A model generated the notes under the pieces. The model searched no databases. It was not told the DNA's origin and saw only the letters and a program-made list of their open reading frames with translations. The position numbers and the translations under genes were made by a program. Positions 42,024 through 50,379 of a stretch of 64,000 nucleotides of DNA are shown here, piece by piece. Source of the DNA: Alteribacter aurantiacus DSM 18675. GTDB lineage: Bacteria; Bacillota; Bacilli; Bacillales; Salisediminibacteriaceae. How positions within the stretch are numbered: the first letter of the stretch is position 1; every line of letters starts with the position of its first letter. The stretch covers positions 1,426,001-1,490,000 of the forward strand of contig NZ_KE386941.1 of the NCBI RefSeq assembly GCF_000429705.1, in the 5' to 3' direction.

Positions 42024-42863
42024 ATGAACGATTGGATTAGTTCCTTCAGCTGGGAGGCTCTTTTAATTGCTGCATCATTATTACTCATTCAGCTCGTTGG
42101 AATTTTTGTTGTATACTTAATAGTTAGAAGTATTGGAAGGCGAGTGATCTCGTCTAGTTTTGACCGTATGAGCAAGCAGAGAAACATGACTGCAGGACGG
42201 TCAAAAACGTTGGAGAAATTAACGTTGAATATTTTCTCATACGCACTGATGTTTGTTTTTTTAACCATTATTATTGGACTGTTTGACTATGATATTGCGC
42301 CACTGATCGCTGGTGCTGGTATCGTTGGTCTCGCAATTGGTTTTGGAGCTCAAGGGTTAGTCAGTGACATCGTAACAGGATTTTTCTTACTTTTAGAAAA
42401 GCAACTGGAAGTAGATGAATATGTGACCGTTGCTGGAATTGATGGCGTTGTTGAAGAAGTCGGTCTGCGCACAACAAGAATTCGCAGCTTTGACGGTACC
42501 GTGCATTACATTCCGAACCGGGAGATCAGTTCCTTAAGCAACCATACTCGCGGCAATATGCGCGCATTAGTGGACATTGGTATCAGCTATGATGACAACA
42601 TTGATCATGCCATGAAGGTCATTCAAAATGTGTGTGATCGAATTGCCGCTGAAGATGAGACCGTTGTAGAAGGGCCTAACGTCCTTGGTGTACAAAGTTT
42701 AGATGATAGTGATGTCGTTATTCGTGTTATTGCTAAGACAGTTAACATGGAGCAATGGGGCCTTGAACGCAAGCTACGTAAAGCTATAAAAGAAGCGTTC
42801 GACCAAAACGGCATTGAAATTCCTTATCCACATCAAGTTTATATTCAAAAAGAAGAACAATAA
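42024..42863 (+). CDS. ykuT: Small-conductance mechanosensitive channel YkuT
   Basis: A 279-residue MscS-family channel. Three N-terminal membrane helices end with the pore helix GAGIVGLAIGFGAQGLVSDIVTGFFLLLE (Gly/Ala pattern typical of TM3). The soluble beta/alpha cage follows (DGVVEEVGLRTTRIRSFDG, HYIPNREI). It opens under membrane tension to release solutes during osmotic downshock. AAAGGAG sets ATG 42024; the frame upstream is not used. Confidence 0.92.
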   Translation: MNDWISSFSWEALLIAASLLLIQLVGIFVVYLIVRSIGRRVISSSFDRMSKQRNMTAGRSKTLEKLTLNIFSYALMFVFLTIIIGLFDYDIAPLIAGAGIVGLAIGFGAQGLVSDIVTGFFLLLEKQLEVDEYVTVAGIDGVVEEVGLRTTRIRSFDGTVHYIPNREISSLSNHTRGNMRALVDIGISYDDNIDHAMKVIQNVCDRIAAEDETVVEGPNVLGVQSLDDSDVVIRVIAKTVNMEQWGLERKLRKAIKEAFDQNGIEIPYPHQVYIQKEEQ

Positions 42864-42870
42864 AACACAC

Positions 42871-42901
42871 AAGCACCTCCCGAAACGGGGAGGTGCTTTT
42901 A
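42871..42901. terminator. Bidirectional terminator between ykuT and ykuS
   Basis: AAGCACCTCCC and GGGAGGTGCTT pair around CGAAACG, followed by TT; flanking A/T runs serve both strands. Confidence 0.88.
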
Positions 42902-42909
42902 TCGTTATT

Positions 42910-43155
42910 TTATTGCTGAATACGTTGGTCTACTTGCTGACATACCTCATCAGCACTCATTCCGTGACAGTTGATAACGGAACCTTGATTCTGAGTGTCT
43001 TGCATACCCATCATGTTTTGGTCCTGACCACTGATTACACAACAGTCACAGCCTTCTTCGTCACCTTGTTGCTTAAGCTGGACAATTTCATGTCCTTTTG
43101 CTTGTAGAGCCTCTTGAATATCAGATAATGACTGTTCTACACCTACTCTAGCCAT
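42910..43155 (-). CDS. ykuS: YkuS-like UPF0180 protein
   Basis: An 81-residue protein. MARVGVEQSLSDIQEALQAKGHEIVQL at the start and a CDCCVISGQDQNMMGM core match the UPF0180 family. The middle QNQGSVINCHGMSADEVCQQVDQRI adds further Cys. No function is known. It lies between ykuT and ykuR as in B. subtilis. Confidence 0.85.
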   Translation of the reverse strand: MARVGVEQSLSDIQEALQAKGHEIVQLKQQGDEEGCDCCVISGQDQNMMGMQDTQNQGSVINCHGMSADEVCQQVDQRIQQ

Positions 43156-43459
43156 TGTTGTTTCCTCCTTTAATGTGAGAGATAAGCTTCCAACGATTAC
43201 TATGCCCTCATGAATCCCCTTCTATTCAGTGTTAGATCGTTTTTCTTAAAAACCCTTTCATACGGAGAGATAATTGCAAGTAAAAAAGAAAACGGATTGT
43301 TCCACTAGTAATCCTACTTCCCAATTTTTTTAAAGCGAAATAAAGAGATACGTTCTTGGCCAAGGGGGCTTGTTAATACTGCCACGATAAGCGAAGACCA
43401 CGTAGGATTCAACCACAATGGTAGTAAAAGAAGAGATTAATCAAAACAACCAAAATCAA
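43156..43459. other. Intergenic region between ykuS and dapL
   Basis: About 300 bases without a supported reading frame, repeat or clear promoter. Upstream of ykuS it must contain that gene's promoter. Confidence 0.4.
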
Positions 43460-43490
43460 ATCAAAAAAAGCCCTGCTAAGCAGGACTTTT
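43460..43490 (-). terminator. Terminator of the dapH-dapL operon
   Basis: AAAAGTCCTGC pairs with GCAGGGCTTTT around TTA (one wobble), followed by TTT. Confidence 0.88.
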
Positions 43491-43494
43491 CATA

Positions 43495-44625
43495 TTATCT
43501 TTGACTATATTCCAAGTAGTCAACAAGTAAGGAAACAGCAAAAGGAATCGCTTCCTCTTTCGCATCGAGTGTGGATGAATGAAGGCCGCTTTGACTATTT
43601 ACACCGAGCCAGAACATCAGACCAGGGATCTCTTCTAAAAAGTATCCAAAATCTTCTCCTGTCATGGCTTTATCACACTCAATCAATACCGCCCCTTCTC
43701 GTTTCTTAGTAAAGTTCATAAAACGTTCGGCACTCTCATGATTGTTATACACCTGACAATAGTTCGCACCATAATCAATCGATGCTGTACAGTCAAAACC
43801 CGTTTCAATACCTGCAACAAGGGCTTCAATTCGACGCTTGACCACATCCATGGATTCAATAGAAAGAGTACGAATGGTTCCTTCCAAACGGGCATGTTCA
43901 GCGATGATATTTTGTTTCGTTCCTCCACTGATTTTACCAACAGTGACTACCGCACTATCGAGTGGCGCTACATTACGTGACACAATCGTCTGAAACTGAG
44001 TGACGAGCTGACTGCAAGCCACAACCATATCGTTGGCTAAATGAGGTAAAGCGGCGTGCCCGCCCTTACCTTTCAAATCTATAAACAACTCACTTGTGTT
44101 TGCAAAAAGAAGACCTGGCTTTGTTGCTACTGTGCCAACCGGATATTCCGGAGCAATGTGTAGAGCGAGCATTTCATCAGGCTTCCACGCTTGGAATTCT
44201 TCAGATTGTAACATAGGCTGCGCCCCACCTGGTCCTTCTTCTGCAGGTTGAAAGATGAATACTAAATGATCTTTCGGTCTCTTATAGGTAAAGTGAGCGA
44301 GAACCCCTAGTGCAATGGTCATATGAAAATCGTGACCACACGCATGCATAAATCCTTCGTGAGTGGAGTGATAAGAGGCACCTGTTTCTTCGAGAATAGG
44401 TAGACCATCTATGTCTGCACGGTACCCGTACGTTTTGTTTCCTTCGCTTCCCTTTACACGAACAAGAAGCCCTGTTCGCCAAGGCTTGACCTCAAGATGA
44501 TCTTGGGGATATTCATTAATGGTATCTATGAGATATTTCTGTGTTTTAACCTCTTGAAACCCGATTTCCGGGATCTTGTGGAGATCCCGGCGGATTTCAA
44601 TTAAACGGTTCGTTTGCATTGTCAT
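43495..44625 (-). CDS. dapL: N-acetyldiaminopimelate deacetylase
   Basis: A 376-residue M20-family metallohydrolase (YkuR). MHACGHDFHMTIALG holds metal ligands, with FQPAEEGPGGAQPM (catalytic Glu pair), LALHIAPEYPVGT and the C-terminal AMTGEDFGYFLEEIPG. It removes acetate from N-acetyl-LL-diaminopimelate in the acetylated lysine pathway. It follows dapH, which makes the acetylated precursor, by 30 bases. AAAGGAG precedes the ATG. Confidence 0.93.
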   Translation of the reverse strand: MTMQTNRLIEIRRDLHKIPEIGFQEVKTQKYLIDTINEYPQDHLEVKPWRTGLLVRVKGSEGNKTYGYRADIDGLPILEETGASYHSTHEGFMHACGHDFHMTIALGVLAHFTYKRPKDHLVFIFQPAEEGPGGAQPMLQSEEFQAWKPDEMLALHIAPEYPVGTVATKPGLLFANTSELFIDLKGKGGHAALPHLANDMVVACSQLVTQFQTIVSRNVAPLDSAVVTVGKISGGTKQNIIAEHARLEGTIRTLSIESMDVVKRRIEALVAGIETGFDCTASIDYGANYCQVYNNHESAERFMNFTKKREGAVLIECDKAMTGEDFGYFLEEIPGLMFWLGVNSQSGLHSSTLDAKEEAIPFAVSLLVDYLEYSQR

Positions 44626-44655
44626 GAATGAAACGACTCCTTTATCATACTCAGC

Positions 44656-45378
44656 TTATTCGTCGTTTAATTTACGAAGCTCTTGTTTGATTTCAGTCTT
44701 ACCTTTTGTTTTCTCATCAATCTCTTTGATTACACGTGCTGGCGTACCTGCCACTACCGTGTTTGGAGGTACGTCCTCTGTTACGATCGCACCTGCTGCT
44801 ACAACAGCACCTTCACCTACTGTAACTCCCTCAAGGATAACAGCATTCGCACCTACGACAACTCCGTCTTCAACTACGACAGGCTTAGCTGATGGTGGCT
44901 CAATCACACCGGCTAATACAGATCCAGCTCCAATGTGGCAGTTCTTTCCTACTGTAGCACGACCGCCTAATACAACGTTCATGTCGATCATTGTACCTTC
45001 ACCAACAACCGATCCGATGTTGATCGCAGCACCCATCATAATGACTGCTCCATCACCGATTTCAACCTGATCACGAATGATCGCACCAGGCTCGATACGC
45101 GCTTTAATGTTTTTCATATCTAGAAGTGGGATTGCAGAATTTCTACGATCGTTCTCCACTACAACATCTTCAATTTTACTTCCGCTTTCTTCAAGAGCTT
45201 TTTGAATGTCTTTCCACTCACCGAAAAGAACACCTGTATTTCCTTGAATGAACGTCTTTGTATTGGCACCAAAATCAACATTCTCAAGGTCTTCTCCCTT
45301 GATATGTACTTTAACTGGTGTTGATTTTTCCGCGTTTGAAATAAATTGAATAATCTCGTTTGCATCCATCATTTTCAT
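44656..45378 (-). CDS. dapH: Tetrahydrodipicolinate N-acetyltransferase
   Basis: A 240-residue trimeric acyltransferase (YkuQ). The N-terminal alpha/beta domain is followed by left-handed beta-helix hexapeptide repeats (ARIEPGAIIRDQVEIGDGAVIMMGAAINIG to VTVGEGAVVAAGAIVTEDVPPNTVVAGTPARVI). It acetylates 2,3,4,5-tetrahydrodipicolinate using acetyl-CoA in lysine and peptidoglycan precursor synthesis. GGAGG lies 11 bases before the first ATG; ATGs at codons 3 and 4 are alternatives. Confidence 0.95.
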   Translation of the reverse strand: MKMMDANEIIQFISNAEKSTPVKVHIKGEDLENVDFGANTKTFIQGNTGVLFGEWKDIQKALEESGSKIEDVVVENDRRNSAIPLLDMKNIKARIEPGAIIRDQVEIGDGAVIMMGAAINIGSVVGEGTMIDMNVVLGGRATVGKNCHIGAGSVLAGVIEPPSAKPVVVEDGVVVGANAVILEGVTVGEGAVVAAGAIVTEDVPPNTVVAGTPARVIKEIDEKTKGKTEIKQELRKLNDE

Positions 45379-45469
45379 GGTTAATACATCCTCCCTTAAA
45401 CTCGCTAATTTATTTTACTTCCCTTATGATAGTCACAACAAAGTAAAATTGCAATCATGAAGTAAAAAT

Positions 45470-45497
45470 CTCGGAGCAGCTTTGCCCCGAGATGATC
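45470..45497 (-). terminator. Terminator of the 188-residue hypothetical gene
   Basis: ATCTCGG pairs with CCGAGAT around GGCAAAGCTGCT on the minus strand, followed by TTTT. Confidence 0.75.
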
Positions 45498-45510
45498 AAT
45501 CGTCCTTTAT

Positions 45511-46077
45511 TTATTCAAACAAACCATTAATCGTAGACCAGATTACCAAAGGCTCTCCACCTTTTTCATCACGTTCAATTATAATATCTTTACCGTTTGT
45601 TTCATAAATCTCCATCCATGTATGATCCATTTCATTTTGACCACTAAAAACGTTTTGCCCCTCTAATTCTTCTGTGAGTTGCTCCACGTCAATGTCGTTT
45701 ATGTTTTCTCCTTTGACGGCGATTGCATTAACTTGATTACTTTCCGGATCAACAAAGTACGTATAGGTGCCGTAGTCGAAGAAATGGCCTCCATTATAAT
45801 ACCCTTCATCAACCAAAGGATCTTGAATATCCCTCACATCTTTTTTCATATCACCAAGAGATACATCAGCTTCTTCAAAAATAAGATGGTATAACGGCTT
45901 TTCATCCTCTATTGTTGAAACACCTTTAACAACTGACGTTTCTAATTTAACTAAACTTCGTTCTTTATGGAAAAAATCGGAAGTAACATCAACACTATTT
46001 GTTTGAAAGACACCGCCGTTAAATAAAAAGAATAAGGCAGAAGTTACGAGTACGACTCTTGTATGTAATTCCATCAT
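45511..46077 (-). CDS. Hypothetical secreted or membrane-anchored protein
   Basis: A 188-residue acidic protein. An N-terminal hydrophobic stretch (VVLVTSALFFLFNGGVF) is likely an uncleaved anchor or signal peptide; there is no lipobox Cys. The outside part is mixed alpha/beta (KPLYHLIFEEADVSLGDM, GHFFDYGTYTYFVDPESNQVNAIAVKGENIND, KDIIIERDEKGGEPLVIWST). I do not recognise the family. It lies in a divergent-looking space next to a candidate structured RNA and has its own terminator. Confidence 0.6.
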   Translation of the reverse strand: MMELHTRVVLVTSALFFLFNGGVFQTNSVDVTSDFFHKERSLVKLETSVVKGVSTIEDEKPLYHLIFEEADVSLGDMKKDVRDIQDPLVDEGYYNGGHFFDYGTYTYFVDPESNQVNAIAVKGENINDIDVEQLTEELEGQNVFSGQNEMDHTWMEIYETNGKDIIIERDEKGGEPLVIWSTINGLFE

Positions 46078-46196
46078 TTTGCATGTCCCCTCTCTACTTT
46101 TTCGTTTCCCGCCTTCAAGGGACTTTAATCATATTTCTTCTAATTTTTTTCGTATATGCATGTTTTTATTACTTTTTAGGCATAACTAAGAGTACT

Positions 46197-46376
46197 CGGG
46201 ATGAACCCTTTTGAAAGGGACAGGTCGTTTTATTACAAAATGGCCGATTCAGGTGCAACCCCTGACCATCCCGCCACTTTTTGAGTGTGGGCTATATGTT
46301 GGTACAGCCCCACAGTTTCGTCGTGTTAGACACGACGAAAAAAGAGAGCTCGCCGGGATGGCAAGCTCTCTTTTCA
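46197..46376 (+). ncRNA. Candidate structured small RNA with tRNA-like domain
   Basis: The first 80 bases fold into a four-way junction. The outer stem is CGGGATG/CATCCCG (46197-46203, 46267-46273). Arm 1 is CCCTT-TTGA-AAGGG. Arm 2 is GGTCGTTTT/AAAATGGCC around ATTAC, with two wobbles. Arm 3 is TCAGG-TGCAACC-CCTGA. Arm 3 has T-arm geometry (5-bp stem, 7-base loop, G and C closing, T-x-C-A-A-C-C). CCA follows the outer stem at 46274-46276. Two hairpins (GTGGGCT/AGCCCCAC; TTTCGTCGTGT/ACACGACGAAA) and a terminator complete it. The strand is inferred from the terminal T run and CCA. I cannot assign an Rfam family by eye. Confidence 0.55.
46343..46376. terminator. Terminator shared by the RNA candidate and the mscS gene
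   Basis: AGAGAGCT pairs with AGCTCTCT around about 13 bases. T runs are present on both strands (TTTT plus, TTTTTT minus). Confidence 0.85.
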
Positions 46377-46420
46377 TGTTCTCTTATCGAGCTCATTGAG
46401 AAACCTTTTCCTACTACTAT

Positions 46421-47572
46421 TTAATATTCACGCTCATAGGACTCCACTGGCGTTTTTGCCCCTTGACCTGCATCTTCATTTTTCACATAAATTTGACGAG
46501 TTGGGAAGGCAATTTCCACACCTTCTCCTTCAAGAATTCTCATGATGTCTAAATTGATCTGTTCTTTAACTTTTAAGAACTCTTCCCACGCTGTTGTTTT
46601 CGTGAAGAAGTAAACGAAAATTTCCAAGCTGCTTGATGCAAATGATTCAAAGCGAACAAGGATCAGCTCTTGGTCTACGTGCTCGCTTTCTCTAAGCAAG
46701 TTTTCAATTCTTTTCACGCACGTTTCCAGCTGTTGACGCTTTGTTGAGTACGTTACACCAAGTTTAAATGTAATTTGTCTTTTCCCCATCTTCGACCAGT
46801 TCTGTATTGGTTCATTTGCAAGTGTAGCATTAGGAACCACTACTAATGAGTGAGCAAACGTTCTAATTTTGGTGCTTCGGAAGGTGATGTCTTCTACAAT
46901 TCCTTCCACACTTGGAGAGCTAACCCAGTCACCAATTGTAAACGGCTTCTCCGTAATAATAACAACGCCCCCGAAGAAGTTACTAATCGTATTTTGTGCT
47001 GCAAGTGCAAAAGCGAGACCACCAAGACCGAGTCCGGCCACAAAACCATTCACATCATAGCCCCACTCACTTGCAATAATACTTAAAGCCATAGCTACAA
47101 TAGCAAACCGAACGAGCTTGGATAGAAACGGTAACAAGATTTGATCGAGTTCAATGTCTAATTTTCGTCCGACTTTTACAAACAGCGTCGATGAGGTGGA
47201 GGACAAATTGAACAATCCCCACGAGATGAGAATGATAATCCAGGTCCGGTACACATCGACCATGGGATTATTAAAGCCATCTGGTAATGGGAGATATAGT
47301 AGCGAAAAATACAAGCCAATAATGACAAAAAACACTCGTATCGGGCGCTTAAATGCCATGAGAATATTGTGAAGGATATCTGTCTTAGCCCTGTCGGAGT
47401 ATTTAAGTATGATCCTGAATAAATAGCGGGTAAAAATCTTGCGAAATACCAAAAACAAAATGAAGATTCCAAAAGCAATTCCGTAATCGTATAGTGAAAT
47501 ACCCGTTACCGTTTCGACTACAGCATCTGTATCGATGGCGGGTAGGTTTTGTTCTTCGTTCATATCGTCCAT
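46421..47572 (-). CDS. MscS-family mechanosensitive channel, larger type
   Basis: A 383-residue channel with about five N-terminal membrane segments, more than YkuT. The pore helix is GYDVNGFVAGLGLGGLAFALAAQNTISNFFGG, and the cage domain includes EGIVEDITFRSTKIRTFAHSLVVVPNATLAN. The C-terminal VEIAFPTRQIYV is typical. It should release ions under membrane tension and shares the osmotic-response role with YkuT in this window. It ends in a shared terminator. Confidence 0.9.
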   Translation of the reverse strand: MDDMNEEQNLPAIDTDAVVETVTGISLYDYGIAFGIFILFLVFRKIFTRYLFRIILKYSDRAKTDILHNILMAFKRPIRVFFVIIGLYFSLLYLPLPDGFNNPMVDVYRTWIIILISWGLFNLSSTSSTLFVKVGRKLDIELDQILLPFLSKLVRFAIVAMALSIIASEWGYDVNGFVAGLGLGGLAFALAAQNTISNFFGGVVIITEKPFTIGDWVSSPSVEGIVEDITFRSTKIRTFAHSLVVVPNATLANEPIQNWSKMGKRQITFKLGVTYSTKRQQLETCVKRIENLLRESEHVDQELILVRFESFASSSLEIFVYFFTKTTAWEEFLKVKEQINLDIMRILEGEGVEIAFPTRQIYVKNEDAGQGAKTPVESYEREY

Positions 47573-47720
47573 CCTTTATAAACTTAATATCCTTATTATT
47601 TTACATAACGCTTTCAGGTTGTCTATAGTCCTCTCGTCCCTGTGTAGGAACGCTTATTGATACAAAAAGCATCTCAGTGGTATACTAGCCCAATGATACC
47701 AAGATTTGAGGGAAACATCT

Positions 47721-48377
47721 ATGAAAAAGCAGTTTGCTGTTATTGGCCTTGGACGCTTTGGTTCTAGTGTGTGTAAAGAACTACATCGTATGAATCATGA
47801 AGTACTGGCCATTGATAATGATGAGTTTAAAGTGAATGAACTAAAGAATTTCGCCACTCATACCGCTGTTGTTGATGCAACAGATGAAACAAGCATGAAA
47901 AAAATAGGGATAAGAAATTTCGACCATGTCATTGTAGCCATCGGCGAAGACATTCAAGCGAGCATTCTTTGCACACTAATCTTAAAGGACTTCAACATTA
48001 AACAAGTGTGGGTAAAAGCTCAAAATGATCACCACCATAAGGTGCTTGATAAAATAGGAGCGGATAAAGTCTTCCACCCTGAATCGGATATGGGTGAAAG
48101 AATTGCCGAGTTCTTGACTTCCGAAAAGGTCATTGACTATATCGATCTTTCAGATGAATACAGCATCATAGAGAGTTTGGCCACTGAAAAAGTAAAAGGA
48201 AAGTCTCTCGCTGATCTCGATATACGTGCTAATTATGGTTGCACCATTATTGCAATTAAACAAAAAGACAAAGTCGACGTTACTCCTCATCCCGAAGATA
48301 CGTTAAATCCTGGAGACCTTCTCGTCGTAATCGGTCATAAAAACGATCTCCGACGATTCCAAAAAGAAGCACTCTAA
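47721..48377 (+). CDS. Second Ktr/Trk RCK subunit (KtrA/KtrC paralogue)
   Basis: A 218-residue protein, clearly paralogous to KtrC at 39526-40194. It starts KKQFAVIGLGRFGSSVCKEL, and shares DATDETSMKKIGIRNFDHVIVAIGEDIQASILCTLIL and the RCK_C segment DLDIRANYGCTIIAIKQKDKVDVTPH. It should control a KtrB- or KtrD-like potassium channel encoded elsewhere. GAGGG eight bases before ATG 47721 sets the start. No c-di-AMP riboswitch is seen in the short upstream gap. Confidence 0.85.
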   Translation: MKKQFAVIGLGRFGSSVCKELHRMNHEVLAIDNDEFKVNELKNFATHTAVVDATDETSMKKIGIRNFDHVIVAIGEDIQASILCTLILKDFNIKQVWVKAQNDHHHKVLDKIGADKVFHPESDMGERIAEFLTSEKVIDYIDLSDEYSIIESLATEKVKGKSLADLDIRANYGCTIIAIKQKDKVDVTPHPEDTLNPGDLLVVIGHKNDLRRFQKEAL

Positions 48378-48407
48378 CCCTGTAGCCATTAGCTACAGGG
48401 TTCTTTC
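48377..48407 (+). terminator. Terminator of the second Ktr gene
   Basis: ACCCTGTAGC and GCTACAGGGT pair around CATTA, followed by TCTTT. Confidence 0.88.
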
Positions 48408-48450
48408 ATTCCATCACCATATAAAAGTCAACTCAGTCCATCATTTTACA

Positions 48451-48473
48451 CAATTGTTCAGGGGTCAGACCCC
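48451..48473. repeat. REP-like palindrome, copy C
   Basis: CAATTGTTCA followed by GGGGTCAGACCCC (48461-48473), about 100 bases before the orphan ABC ATPase gene. Confidence 0.65.
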
Positions 48474-48575
48474 TCTCAGGAATGTTTGTCCATTTTTTGC
48501 GTACATATGAAAGTACAGGGATTTCTATGCTTTATTATGACAGCGCTATCATGATTGTGAGAGGTGGTGATACGA

Positions 48576-49289
48576 ATGAATGCAGTAGAAATGAAACATG
48601 TACTAAAGCAATACTTTGACGGCACTCAAATGAACATTCTTTTTAATGATTTAAATTTGACTGTAAAAGAAGGCGAACTGGTGGTTATTCAAGGTAAACC
48701 AGGATCTGGGAAGTCTACCCTTCTTAATATGATTGCAGCCATGACGCCACCAAACAAAGGAAGTGTCAAAGTATTTGGGCGGAATTTACTATCCGTTACT
48801 AGACGCCTTGAGTGGAGATCGGACACCATAGGCTACATTAGCAACAATTGTTCATTAATGCCTTATTTAACAGTAAAACAAAATCTTCTTCTCGGTTTCC
48901 AAACGGGCACTGCTGATGATTCTAAAGCAGAACAACAAGCAATGACTCTTTTATCCGAATTAGGAATGGATCATAAACGTTTCGATGAGGCAATTGAGGG
49001 GCTGGAACAAAAGGATCAAATTCTAGCTACAATTGGTCGAATCTTTATGGCCGAACCAAAACTTGTGCTAGCAGATGAACCAACCAAGTCCTTAGATGGC
49101 AAAGAAGGCGCTGACGTTCTAGGTAAACTCCTTTTCTTTACTAGAAAAAAAGGAACAACCGTCATCATCGTAAGTAACGATGAGAACTTGGCTGAAATGG
49201 CAGACAGAACGTTAAAGATGGAAAACGGAAGGTTACTATCAGTAAAATCGGAAGAAAAGCTGAATAGGAAAAAAGTGTGGTCATACTAG
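48576..49289 (+). CDS. Orphan ABC ATPase with degenerate signature and H-loop
   Basis: A 237-residue FtsE/LolD-like nucleotide-binding domain. Walker A GKPGSGKSTLL (about residue 36) and Walker B KLVLADEPT with its Glu are intact. The signature that should read LSGGQ is IEGLE, and the H-loop His is replaced (VIIVSNDE). With those losses, normal hydrolysis and dimer contact are doubtful, so it may be regulatory or decaying. No permease gene is nearby. AGAGGTGG eight bases before ATG 48576 sets the start. Confidence 0.8.
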   Translation: MNAVEMKHVLKQYFDGTQMNILFNDLNLTVKEGELVVIQGKPGSGKSTLLNMIAAMTPPNKGSVKVFGRNLLSVTRRLEWRSDTIGYISNNCSLMPYLTVKQNLLLGFQTGTADDSKAEQQAMTLLSELGMDHKRFDEAIEGLEQKDQILATIGRIFMAEPKLVLADEPTKSLDGKEGADVLGKLLFFTRKKGTTVIIVSNDENLAEMADRTLKMENGRLLSVKSEEKLNRKKVWSY

Positions 49290-49346
49290 GTAAGCATGTT
49301 TGTTCGAGTAATGTTAAGTAGGATTTCAAACTAATTATTATTAAAC

Positions 49347-49400
49347 GAAACAAAGAAGCTTCTCACTCTGCTATGACAGAGGAGAAGCTTCTTTGTTTTC
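49347..49400. terminator. Long hairpin terminator between convergent genes
   Basis: ACAAAGAAGCTTCTC pairs with GAGAAGCTTCTTTGT around about 17 bases. It serves the ABC gene and the convergent 44-residue gene, whose last codons lie in the stem. Confidence 0.85.
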
Positions 49401-49505
49401 CACACCAAACATGAGACCAAAGATGACGTATACAATATAAATAATCATTACTGCACCTGTACCTAATAGAAAAAAAGCAATTAAGATTTTGTGAAACGTC
49501 TCCAT
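49371..49505 (-). CDS. 44-residue single-helix membrane peptide
   Basis: METFHKILIAFFLLGTGAVM continues IIYIVYVIFGLMFGVENKEA: one long membrane helix followed by a short polar tail. AAAGGAG eight bases before the ATG supports translation. Its stop codon lies inside the terminator loop. No function can be assigned. Confidence 0.65.
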   Translation of the reverse strand: METFHKILIAFFLLGTGAVMIIYIVYVIFGLMFGVENKEASPLS

Positions 49506-49581
49506 GAGGCTGACTCCTTTATGATCGTCTTTTAGTGCTTTCATTATAACGATTGTACGCTTCTTTTAAAAGCTTAGCATT

Positions 49582-50235
49582 TTATAAAATGATCCAAAAG
49601 CAAACAACGATGATAGCCCCATTCGTGAGAAGGTATCCAATCACTCTTTTCTTTACTCCTCGATTGCTCCGAATCCGAATCATTTCTTCCAATAATTCTT
49701 CAATCATCTCCGGCCCGTAATCGACCTTTTTTTAAGCCCCTTTACGAGAAGCTTAATATTTACGGGAACATCATCATTCATCACAGACCTCTTCCACTCT
49801 ACTCTAATAAAAATGTTTTTATCAGAGTTTGGCACTCTGTATTCTTTATACTTATAGTCGAACCTCGTTTTCCCTTTGATCAAAAGGAAGATCATACTGG
49901 GCTATTTTTTTATCAAGAACGTTGATAACTTCATTTTCTGTTCCGTTGGTAATTAAATAGCTTCTATTTATTAATAAAGGAATTCCGTAACTAAAGACGG
50001 TCGCCCCAACTAAAAATAATAACAGTTGACCAATCGGAAGGTGCTCGCCCCAGTCAAAGAACGTAAAATAAGCCATCAGGACAATAACCACAAAAACGAC
50101 CGTCGAACTAAAAAAAGAAGGACTATGTTTATACACGCCACGAGTTTTAATCGTTGTAATCCATTCACTAATTAACATCACCCATGCTTGGATAAAAGGC
50201 AATATAATGCTAAACCAAACAACAGCACTCATCAT
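49582..50235 (-). pseudogene. Membrane protein gene split over three frames
   Basis: Three consecutive minus-strand segments read as one protein if two frame changes are allowed. Segment 1 (50235 to 49852) is a 127-residue protein with three membrane helices, ending IAQYDLPFDQRENEVRL. Segment 2 (to about 49704) continues in the +1 frame with DYKYKEYRVPNSDKNIFIRVEWK. Segment 3, -1 from segment 2 at a run of seven A, continues VDYGPEMIEELLEEMIRIRS and then GYLLTNGAIIVVCFWIIL. Either a pseudogene, sequence errors, or frameshifting. Segment 1 has a good ribosome site (GAGAGGGG). Family unknown. Confidence 0.6.
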
Positions 50236-50379
50236 CTTTTCCCCTCTCAACTTTTACTGCCCTAAAATCCATTAGCCCAATACTTCAGTCATACCTACAC
50301 GATTGTTAGGACACCTGCCTAAACCAAACGTACCCAATCTTCATATAGTAATAACGGAATAACGAGCGAGGTGAGCAGC

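Noticed and set aside
47580..47720. c-di-AMP (ydaO) riboswitch before the second ktr gene
   Set aside because: The upstream gap is too short and lacks the conserved purine-rich core.
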